Positions 57,925 through 64,000 of a DNA stretch of 64,000 nt are shown here, piece by piece. How positions within the stretch are numbered: position 1 is the stretch's first letter; each line of letters begins with the position of its first letter. Origin of the DNA: Actinomadura syzygii (GTDB lineage Bacteria; Actinomycetota; Actinomycetes; Streptosporangiales; Streptosporangiaceae); the NCBI RefSeq assembly GCF_008085905.1, contig NZ_VSFF01000020.1, positions 1 through 64,000 on the forward strand. The letters are read 5' to 3'. A program made the translations under genes and the position numbers. Under the pieces are notes generated by a model, which was not told the DNA's origin, ran no database searches, and worked only from the letters and a program-made list of their open reading frames with translations.

Positions 57925-58953
57925 ATGGCCTCCGTGAAGACCGCCGACCCGACGATGGCCCGCGCGATCAACGACCGGCTCGCGCTCGACCTCCTGCTGG
58001 AGCGCGGCCCGCTGACCGCGCCGCAGCTCCGCGACCTGACCGGGCTGTCCCGGCCGACCGTGGCCGACCTGATCGAGCGGCTGCGCGCGAGCGGGCTGAT
58101 CGAGGTGGCGGGGGAGACGGGCGCGAACCGGCGCGGCCCGAACGCCCGCCTCTACGGCCTGATCGCGGACCGCGCGCACGTGGCGGGCGTGAACCTGCGC
58201 CGGGACGCGGTCCACGTGACGGTCGCCGACATCGCCGGGAACGAGATCGGCGCCGTGTCCCGGCGCCTCCCGGCGGAGCCGGACCTCGTGACGTTCATCG
58301 CCGAAGCGGTCGCGGAGGCGGCGGACGGGCGCGTCCCGCACACGCTCGTCCTCGGCACGCCGGGCCTCATCCATCCGCGCACCGGGCTCGCCACCGGCGG
58401 AGACGTCCCCGGCGGACGGGCCGACCTCGGCCCGGCGCTGCGCGACCGGCTCGGCACGCGGGTGATCGTGGAGAACGAGGTCAACCTCGCCGCCATCGCC
58501 GAGCACCGGGGCGGCGCGGCGGCCGGCCGCGACGACTTCGCGCTCCTCTGGATGGACGACGGCGTCGGCGCGGCGATCGTCCTGGACGGGCGGCTGCGGC
58601 GCGGCGCGTCCGGCGGCGCGGGCGAGGTCGGCCTCCTCAAGATCGGCGGCGAGGACTTCTGCGACCTGGTCGAGGCCGGTGTCGCGCGTGACCTCGGCCC
58701 GGAGGCGCTCGCGGACGTGCTCGTCGAGAGCGTGTTCGTGCTCGTCGCCGTCATGGACCCCGGCCTGGTCGTGCTCGGCGGCCGCATCGGCCGCGACGGC
58801 GGCGACCGCCTCGCCGGGCTGGTCGCCGACCGGCTCGGCGCCGTCTCGCCCGCCCCCACCGAGGTGCGGGCGAGCGCGATCGAGGGCGACACGATCCGGC
58901 GCGGCGCGGTGCTGACCGCCCTCGACCTCGTCCGCGACGACGTGTTCGGCTAG
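57925..58953 (+). CDS. ROK-family transcriptional regulator (342 aa)
   Basis: An N-terminal winged HTH (about 15-70, LTAPQLRDLTGLSRPTVADLIERLRASGL) is followed by the ROK sugar-kinase-like domain: DIAGNEIG, GTPGLIHP, VENEVNLAA and DDGVGAAIVLDGRLRRG. The kinase zinc motif CxCGxxGC is absent, so it is a regulator, not a sugar kinase. ATG 57925 has no ribosome site but follows a TATAAG box by 18 bp, giving a very short leader. The long in-frame extension to 57859 would cover the operator. It probably controls itself and the divergent MFS. The stop overlaps the convergent TetR stop by 4 bp. Confidence 0.85.
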   Translation: MASVKTADPTMARAINDRLALDLLLERGPLTAPQLRDLTGLSRPTVADLIERLRASGLIEVAGETGANRRGPNARLYGLIADRAHVAGVNLRRDAVHVTVADIAGNEIGAVSRRLPAEPDLVTFIAEAVAEAADGRVPHTLVLGTPGLIHPRTGLATGGDVPGGRADLGPALRDRLGTRVIVENEVNLAAIAEHRGGAAAGRDDFALLWMDDGVGAAIVLDGRLRRGASGGAGEVGLLKIGGEDFCDLVEAGVARDLGPEALADVLVESVFVLVAVMDPGLVVLGGRIGRDGGDRLAGLVADRLGAVSPAPTEVRASAIEGDTIRRGAVLTALDLVRDDVFG

Positions 58954-59651
58954 CCGTCGAGTTTCGGCAGCCGCTCGCCCGTGCGGAGCCGGTCGAGGCC
59001 GAGCCAGATGAACTCGCCCGCCATCTGCTCGGCCCGCTCGCGCGGCGTGTCCGGATGCTCAAGCCACCACGACACCATCGACAGCATCGACCCGTACATG
59101 AGCGGGACGAGCAGCCGCGCCCGCCGCTCGTTGACCTCCAGCGCGGCCCGCGACAGCTTCGGGTCGGCGCGGCGGCGGCGCAGCAGCAGGGCGGCGAACG
59201 CCGCGCCGAGCCGGTCGCGGAGTTCGCGCAGCTCCAGCCCGACCTCCGGCTTGTCGATGTGCCGGACCAGCAGGGCCCACGCGGCGGGCTCCTCGGTGGC
59301 GTAGTCGAACAGCACCCGGATCATGGCGCGGATGCCCTCGGCGGAGCCGTGCTCGGCGAGCACCGCCGCGTTCAGCCGTCCGGTCAGCTCGGCGACGATC
59401 GACTCGGTGACCTCGCCGAACAGCTCCTCCTTCGAGGCGAAGTGCTGGTAGAGCAGCGCCTTCGACACCTCGGCCGCCGCCGCCACGTGCTCCATCTGGG
59501 TCAGGTGGTAGCCGCGCGCCCCGAACTCCTCCAGCGCCACCCGGAGGAGCTGCTCGCGCCGCCGGGCGTGCGGCATCCGCCGCCGCGCGCCCGGTGTCTG
59601 CCCAGGCGGTGCCGTCCCGTGCGGTGCCGTCCCGCCCGCGCCGTCCGTCAT
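58950..59651 (-). CDS. TetR-family regulator (233 aa)
   Basis: The HTH is LLRVALEEFGARGYHLTQMEHVAAAAEVSKALLYQHFASKEELF, within about residues 35-80 after a Gly/Pro/Arg-rich N-terminal tail. ATG 59651 overlaps the acyl-CoA dehydrogenase stop (ATGA), so both come from one transcript starting at the palindrome. It is likely the repressor that binds that site, regulating both arms and sensing an acyl-CoA or related ligand. Confidence 0.87.
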   Translation of the reverse strand: MTDGAGGTAPHGTAPPGQTPGARRRMPHARRREQLLRVALEEFGARGYHLTQMEHVAAAAEVSKALLYQHFASKEELFGEVTESIVAELTGRLNAAVLAEHGSAEGIRAMIRVLFDYATEEPAAWALLVRHIDKPEVGLELRELRDRLGAAFAALLLRRRRADPKLSRAALEVNERRARLLVPLMYGSMLSMVSWWLEHPDTPRERAEQMAGEFIWLGLDRLRTGERLPKLDG

Positions 59652-60871
59652 TTGCCGGTGTACTTGCCCAGCTCGGCGCGGGCCACGGAGCGGACGTGGA
59701 CCTCGTCCGGCCCGTCCACGATGCGCAGCGTGCGCAGGCCCGCCCACATCGCGGCGAGCGGCGTGACGTCGCTGACGCCCGCGCCGCCGTGGACCTGGAT
59801 CGCGGTGTCGACGACGCCCAGCGCGACGCGCGGCGCGATCACTTTGATCGCCGCGACCTCCGACCGCGCCGCCTGCGCGCCCTGCTCGTCGATCAGCCAC
59901 GCGGTCCGCAGCGTGAGCAGCCGGGCCTGGTCGATCGCCATCCGCGCCTCGGCGATCTGCTGCTGCACCACGCCCTGCTTGGCGAGCGGCCCGCCGAACG
60001 CCTCGCGCGACAGGGCGCGCTCGCACATCAGCTCAAGGGCCCGCTCGGCGACGCCGAGCGCGCGCATGCAGTGGTGGATGCGGCCGGGCCCGAGCCGGGC
60101 CTGCGCGATCGCGAAGCCGCCGCCCTCCTCGCCGACGAGGTTCTCCACCGGCACCCGGACGTCGGTGAACGTGATCTCGCAGTGGCCGTGCTGGTCCTGG
60201 TAGCCGAACACGGGCAGCGGCCGGACGACCTCCACCCCGGGCGTGTCCATCGGGACGAGCACCATCGACTGCTGCCGGTAGGGATGCCCGTCCGGGTCCG
60301 TCTTGCCCATCACGATCATGATCTTGCAGCGCGGGTCGGCGCTGCCGGTGATCCACCACTTCCGGCCGTTGATCATGTAGTGGTCGCCGTCGCGCACGAT
60401 GCTCGTCGAGATGTTCTTCGCGTCGGAGCTCGCGACGTCCGGCTCGGTCATCGCGAACGCGCTGCGGATCTCGCCGTTCAGCAGCGGCGTCAGCCACTTC
60501 TCCTTCTGCTCGGGCGTCCCGAACAGGTGCAGCACCTCCATGTTCCCCGTGTCGGGCGCCGCGCAGTTGAGGGCCTCGGGCGCGAGCTCGGGGGAGCGGC
60601 CGGTGATCTCGGCGAGGCTCGCGTAGTCCGCGACGGACAGGCCGTGCGCCGGGTCGTCGCTGTCGGGGAGGAACAGATTCCAGAGGCCCCGCTTGCGCGC
60701 CTCGACCTTGAGGTCCTCGACGACCCGCGGGACGTGGTGCTCCCGTCCCGCCGCGCGCAGCTCGGCCCGCTGCGCCGCGTAGACGGGCTCGGCGGGGTAG
60801 ACGTGGGAGGCCATGAAGTCCTGGAGGCGGCCGAGGTGGTCCCGGGCCCGCTCGCTCAAACCGAAGTCCAT
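59648..60871 (-). CDS. Acyl-CoA dehydrogenase, ACAD10/11-like (407 aa)
   Basis: FAD-dependent alpha,beta-dehydrogenation of an acyl-CoA. Visible are AFAMTEPDVASSDAKNI (FAD and substrate loop), KWWITGSADPRCKIMIVMGKT and the C-terminal IQVHGGAGVSDVTPLAAMWAGLRTLRI. The length of 407 and the GPGRIHHCMRALG sequence match the ACAD10/11-like FadE group common in actinobacteria. It begins right at a perfect operator and is coupled to TetR. The SDR and quinone-reductase genes across the operator may belong to the same degradation scheme. Confidence 0.9.
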   Translation of the reverse strand: MDFGLSERARDHLGRLQDFMASHVYPAEPVYAAQRAELRAAGREHHVPRVVEDLKVEARKRGLWNLFLPDSDDPAHGLSVADYASLAEITGRSPELAPEALNCAAPDTGNMEVLHLFGTPEQKEKWLTPLLNGEIRSAFAMTEPDVASSDAKNISTSIVRDGDHYMINGRKWWITGSADPRCKIMIVMGKTDPDGHPYRQQSMVLVPMDTPGVEVVRPLPVFGYQDQHGHCEITFTDVRVPVENLVGEEGGGFAIAQARLGPGRIHHCMRALGVAERALELMCERALSREAFGGPLAKQGVVQQQIAEARMAIDQARLLTLRTAWLIDEQGAQAARSEVAAIKVIAPRVALGVVDTAIQVHGGAGVSDVTPLAAMWAGLRTLRIVDGPDEVHVRSVARAELGKYTGK

Positions 60872-60880
60872 TCCGCTAGG

Positions 60881-60900
60881 GTAACTGACGAGTCAGTTAC
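60881..60900. promoter_or_regulatory. 20-bp perfect palindrome, TetR operator
   Basis: GTAACTGAC-GA-GTCAGTTAC, perfect over nine bases each side, lies centrally in the 46-bp gap between the acyl-CoA dehydrogenase and SDR starts. Sequence type (ACTGAC..GTCAGT) is typical of actinobacterial TetR regulators of acyl-CoA metabolism. Both transcripts must start at or next to it. Confidence 0.8.
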
Positions 60901-60917
60901 TTCCGGAGGGAGCCCCC

Positions 60918-61664
60918 ATGCCCGCGTTCGCGGCGGACGGCAAGGTCGCGCTGATCACGGGCGGGGCGCACGGCATCGGGGCGGCGGTCGCCCGCCGCCT
61001 GGCGGGCGCCGGGGCGCGGGTCGTCCTCGCGGACGTCGACGCCGAGGCCGGGGGCGCGCTCGCGGCGGAGCTGGACGGCGCGTTCGTCCGCTGCGACGTC
61101 CGCGAGCCCGCCGACAGCGAGGCGGCCGTCGCGGTGGCCGCCGACCGCTTCGGCGGCCTGGACGTCGCGTTCCTCAACGCGGGCGTGGCCGCGGGAGGCG
61201 GCGTCGGCGACGGGTTCGACCTCGCCGAGTACCGGCGGGCGATGGGCGTCAACCTCGACGGCGTCGTGTTCGGCGTCCACGCGGCGCTGCCCGCGCTGCG
61301 CGCCCGGGGCGGCGGCGACGTCGTCGCGACCGCGAGCATGGCGGGGCTCACCGCCGCGCCGTTCGACCCCGTCTACGGCGCGAACAAGGCGGCCGTCGTC
61401 GGGCTCGTCCGCGCCCTCGGCCCCGCCTACGAGAAGGAGGGGATCAGGGTGAACGCGCTCTGCCCGTCCTTCGCCGACACCGACATCCTCGTCCCGCTGA
61501 AGGGGCACCTCCAGGAGACCGGGTTCCCGATCCTGGACGTGGCCGACGTCGTCGAGGCGTTCATGCGCGTCCTCGACGGGGACGGCACCGGGGAGGCGTG
61601 GTACGTGGTGCCGGGCCGGGAGTCCGAGCCGTTCCGGTTCCGCGGCGTCCCCGGGCCCCGCTGA
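60918..61664 (+). CDS. Short-chain dehydrogenase/reductase (248 aa)
   Basis: A classical SDR. TGGAHGIG binds the NAD(P) cofactor (14-21), Asp60 precedes the adenine pocket, NAG is at 88-90 and catalytic Ser140, Tyr153 and Lys157 (YGANK) are present. Asp39/Asp41 after the second strand favours NAD over NADP. GGAGGG precedes ATG 60918. It is probably a beta-hydroxyacyl or alcohol dehydrogenase serving the same pathway as the divergent acyl-CoA dehydrogenase. Confidence 0.9.
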   Translation: MPAFAADGKVALITGGAHGIGAAVARRLAGAGARVVLADVDAEAGGALAAELDGAFVRCDVREPADSEAAVAVAADRFGGLDVAFLNAGVAAGGGVGDGFDLAEYRRAMGVNLDGVVFGVHAALPALRARGGGDVVATASMAGLTAAPFDPVYGANKAAVVGLVRALGPAYEKEGIRVNALCPSFADTDILVPLKGHLQETGFPILDVADVVEAFMRVLDGDGTGEAWYVVPGRESEPFRFRGVPGPR

Positions 61665-61696
61665 GAGACACGCGAGCCGACAGCGACAGGAGAGAC

Positions 61697-62650
61697 ATGC
61701 GCGCGATCCAGATCACCGAGTTCGGCGGGCCGGAGGCGCTCACCGTCGCCGACCTGCCCGAGCCGTCCGCCGGGCCGGGGCACCTGCTCATCGACGTGTC
61801 GCGGGCCGGGGTCAACTACGCCGACACCCACCAGGCCGAGAACAGCTACCTCCAGGAGTCCACGCTGCCGCTGGTGCCGGGCGGCGAGGTCGTCGGCGTC
61901 GCGGACGGCCGTCGCGTCGTCGCGCTCACCGGCACCGGCGGCTACGCCGAGCGGGCCGTCGCGCCGGAGGCGCTCGCCTGGGACGTCCCGGACGCCATCG
62001 ACGACGTCACCGCCCTCGGCATGATCATCCAGGGTGCGTCGGCGTGGGTGCTGCTGCGCCGCAGCGTCCACCTGGCGGCGGGGGAGTCGGTGGTCGTGCA
62101 CGCCGCCGCGGGCGGGGTGGGGAGCCTCGCCGTCCAGCTCGCGAAGGCGTGGGGCGCGGGGCGCGTCATCGCGACCGCCTCGTCCGAGGAGAAGCGGGCC
62201 CTCGCCCTCGACCTCGGCGCGGACGTCGCGATCGACGCGAACGAGCCCGACCTCAGGGACGCCCTCATCGACGCCAACGGCGGGAAGCGTGTCGACATCG
62301 TCCTGGAGATGACCGGCGGGGCCGTCACCGACCAGAGCCTGCGCGCCCTCGCGCCCTTCGGGCGCCTCGCCTTCTACGGGATGGCGTCCCGGGAGGAGCC
62401 GGCGGCCGTCCGCCCGGCGACGCTGCTGACGCACTCGACGACCATCGCGGGCATGTGGCTCGCGCACGTCTTCCAGCTCCCCGGGGACGTGATGCGCACC
62501 GCCCTGGACGAGCTGTTCGGCCTCGCCGCCGCCGGGCGGCTCCGCGTCGTCGCGGGCGGCGAGTACGCCCTCACCGACGCCCGCCGCGCCCACGAGGACC
62601 TGCGCGCCCGCCGCACGACCGGCAAGCTCGTCCTCGACCCGTCCCGCTAG
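61697..62650 (+). CDS. Zinc-independent quinone oxidoreductase, MDR family (317 aa)
   Basis: Medium-chain reductase related to QOR. It starts MRAIQITEFGGPEAL, has GVNYADTHQAENSY, the NADPH loop AAAGGVGSLAVQLAKAWG (about 136-153) and the C-terminal ARRTTGKLVLDP. No structural zinc Cys cluster is seen. It reduces a quinone or enone using NADPH, likely an enoyl intermediate in this locus. ATG 61697 has AGGAGAG upstream; it is 32 bp after the SDR gene, one operon. Confidence 0.9.
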   Translation: MRAIQITEFGGPEALTVADLPEPSAGPGHLLIDVSRAGVNYADTHQAENSYLQESTLPLVPGGEVVGVADGRRVVALTGTGGYAERAVAPEALAWDVPDAIDDVTALGMIIQGASAWVLLRRSVHLAAGESVVVHAAAGGVGSLAVQLAKAWGAGRVIATASSEEKRALALDLGADVAIDANEPDLRDALIDANGGKRVDIVLEMTGGAVTDQSLRALAPFGRLAFYGMASREEPAAVRPATLLTHSTTIAGMWLAHVFQLPGDVMRTALDELFGLAAAGRLRVVAGGEYALTDARRAHEDLRARRTTGKLVLDPSR

Positions 62651-62692
62651 CCGCCCAGCCCCAGCCGCCCAGCCCCAGCCGCCCAGCCCTAG
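62651..62692. repeat. 14-bp tandem triplication at gene ends
   Basis: CCGCCCAGCCCCAG occurs three times in a row (62651, 62665, 62679), the last with a C-to-T change that creates the stop codon of the minus-strand response regulator. It follows the quinone oxidoreductase stop directly. Confidence 0.7.
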
Positions 62693-63363
62693 CCCACCAG
62701 GCCGTTCTCGTAGGCGTAGACGACGGCCTGGGTGCGGTCGCGCAGGGTCAGCTTGGTGAGCACGTGCCCGACGTGGGTCTTCACCGTCTGCTCGGCCAGC
62801 ACCAGTTCCGCCGCGATCTCCGCGTTGGACAGCCCGCGCGCGATCAGCCGCAGCACGTCCAGCTCGCGCGGCGTGAGGCCCGCCGTCGCTTGCGGGCTCG
62901 GCCGCTGGTGCCGCCGCCGGCGCGCGAAGTCGCCGATCAGCCGCCGGGTGATGGACGGCGCGAGCAGCGCGTCCCCGGCCGCGACGATCCGCACGCCGCT
63001 GACGAGGTCGGCGGCCGAGGCGTCCTTCAGCAGGAACCCGCTGGCGCCCGCGCCGAGCGCCTCGTAGACGTACTCGTCCAGGTCGAACGTCGTGAGGACC
63101 AGCACCCTCGGCCGGGTGACCGCCGGGTCGGCCTCGGCGGCGGGCTCGCCAACCAGCTCGGCGGTGGCGGCGAGGCCGTCCATCTCCGGCATCCGGATGT
63201 CCATGACGATCACGTCCGGGTCGAGCGCGCGCGCCATCTCCACGGCCTCCCGGCCGTTGCCCGCCTGCCCGACCACCTCGATCCCGGCGTCGGAGGACAG
63301 CAGCGCCGCGAGCCCGTCGCGGATCATCACCTGGTCGTCGGCGATCAGCACCCGAATCGTCAC
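62689..63363 (-). CDS. NarL/LuxR-family response regulator (224 aa)
   Basis: The receiver carries Asp55 (VIVMDIRMPEMDG), Asp9-Asp10 and Lys in LLKDAS. The LuxR HTH is LTPRELDVLRLIARGLSNAEIAAELVLAEQTVKTHVGHVLTKL. It is transcribed just after the kinase at the window edge, 40 bp apart, and is its evident partner. GTG 63363 has a weak ribosome site. Confidence 0.92.
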   Translation of the reverse strand: MTIRVLIADDQVMIRDGLAALLSSDAGIEVVGQAGNGREAVEMARALDPDVIVMDIRMPEMDGLAATAELVGEPAAEADPAVTRPRVLVLTTFDLDEYVYEALGAGASGFLLKDASAADLVSGVRIVAAGDALLAPSITRRLIGDFARRRRHQRPSPQATAGLTPRELDVLRLIARGLSNAEIAAELVLAEQTVKTHVGHVLTKLTLRDRTQAVVYAYENGLVG

Positions 63364-63403
63364 CAGGACACTTTATTGCCCCAGAAGATCGGTCCGGTGA
63401 GGA

Positions 63404-64000
63404 TCAGTCCGGGTCGCCGTAGGGAAGCTCGGCGACGACCGACCAGCCCGCGTCGTCGCGGGGGCCCACTTCGAGGCTGCCGCCGAGCATCGTCACCCGC
63501 TCGCGCATCCCGACGAGGCCGTGCCCGCCGCCCTGCGACCCCTCCGGCGCGCCGCGCGCCCCGTCGTCGGCGACCGACACCGTCAGCGACTCGGCGCCGT
63601 ACTTCACCTCGACGTGCACCTGCGCGCCCGGCGCGTACCGGGACGCGTTGCTCAGCGACTCCTGCACGATCCGGTACGCCGACAGGTCGACGCCCGTGGT
63701 CAGCGGACGAGGCATCCCGACCACGACCGTCGCGACCGACAGCCCGGCCCGGCGGGCGGCGGCGACCAGGTCGTCCAGCCGCTCAAGGCCGGGCTGCGGG
63801 GCCCGCTCGGCGCCCTCGTCGTCGCTGCGGAGCAGGCCGACGACGCGCCGGGTCTCGGTGAGCGCCTCGCGCGCCGCGTCCCGGACGACGCCGAACGTCT
63901 GCCGGGCCGCGTCCGGCAGGTCGGGGATCTTGTACGGGGCGGCCTCCGCCTGCATCGCGATCACCGACATGTGGTGCGCCACCACGTCGTGCAGCTCCCG
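63404..64000 (-). CDS. DesK/NarL-type sensor histidine kinase, C-terminal part (at least 199 aa)
   Basis: The visible part begins with RELHDVVAHHMSVIAMQAEA, giving the HisKA_3 phospho-acceptor His in LHDVVAHH. It ends with a HATPase domain: IVQESLSNASRYAPGA (N-box), VADDGARGAPEG and HGLVGMRERVTMLGG. The N-terminal sensor lies beyond the window. It is paired with the downstream response regulator. The gene is truncated only by the window border. Confidence 0.92.
   Translation of the reverse strand, partial: RELHDVVAHHMSVIAMQAEAAPYKIPDLPDAARQTFGVVRDAAREALTETRRVVGLLRSDDEGAERAPQPGLERLDDLVAAARRAGLSVATVVVGMPRPLTTGVDLSAYRIVQESLSNASRYAPGAQVHVEVKYGAESLTVSVADDGARGAPEGSQGGGHGLVGMRERVTMLGGSLEVGPRDDAGWSVVAELPYGDPD

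Noticed and set aside
57925..58953. ROK protein as a sugar kinase
   Set aside because: It has an N-terminal DNA-binding domain and lacks the CxCGxxGC zinc motif of ROK kinases.
1..64000. tRNA genes, insertion sequences, prophage or integrase
   Set aside because: None recognised in either strand; composition is even and no transposase or phage motif appears.

Overview
The window is a 64 kb stretch of very GC-rich actinomycete chromosome. It has GTG and TTG starts, nearly every third codon position is G or C, and it carries families typical of filamentous actinobacteria: SpoIIE phosphatases, RsbRST, DUF5302, DUF2795, DUF4253, DUF899 and CYP157-like P450. The gene set fits Actinomadura or another Streptosporangiales genus, but that assignment is inference. 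The window opens inside a 5S rRNA gene, so an rRNA operon ends here. No tRNA, insertion sequence, prophage or CRISPR array was seen. No intergenic gap exceeds 300 bp.

Layout. 1-0.15 kb: 5S rRNA and its terminator. 0.16-5.4 kb: TPR protein, MFS exporter with divergent TetR, an unknown membrane protein, and a MurA with Asp in place of the fosfomycin-target Cys. 5.5-18.7 kb: mostly single metabolic or unknown genes (toroid-fold protein, acyl-CoA ligase, FAD monooxygenase coupled to an Aquifex-type aconitase, DUF2795, a P450 without a recognisable ExxR, DUF5302, PPOX flavoprotein, substrate-binding/VWA lipoprotein-like protein, DUF899, MBL hydrolase). 18.8-22.3 kb: coiled-coil protein, PadR regulator and a DrrAB-type ABC exporter. 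22.3-30.3 kb: M20 peptidase, a complete five-gene oligopeptide ABC importer and a spermidine-synthase-like protein.

30.4-39.7 kb is a partner-switching signalling region. One stand-alone GAF-SpoIIE-HATPase protein and a secreted M15-like protein are followed by a tightly overlapping six-gene operon: rsbR, rsbS, rsbT, an RsbT/RsbX fusion, a hybrid histidine kinase and a receiver-SpoIIE phosphatase. The logical reading is a stressosome that releases RsbT to a kinase/phosphatase output; no sigma factor or STAS antagonist for the output is present nearby.

40-49 kb: DUF4253, a 56-residue membrane protein, a MacB/FtsX-type ABC system divergent from a NarL-type two-component pair with a perfect palindrome between them, Nudix, and TetR divergent from an ABC-F ATPase. 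49.2-56.6 kb: a tryptophan/kynurenine catabolic operon running by the 2-aminomuconate (meta-cleavage) route: formamidase, semialdehyde dehydrogenase, hydratase, decarboxylase, RidA-type deaminase, 3-hydroxyanthranilate dioxygenase, ACMS decarboxylase and kynureninase. Tryptophan dioxygenase, kynurenine 3-monooxygenase, and the final aldolase and acetaldehyde dehydrogenase are not in the window. 56.6-62.7 kb: MFS and divergent ROK regulator; then acyl-CoA dehydrogenase-TetR divergent from SDR-quinone oxidoreductase around a perfect TetR-type operator. 62.7-64 kb: a second NarL/DesK-type two-component pair, cut by the window end.
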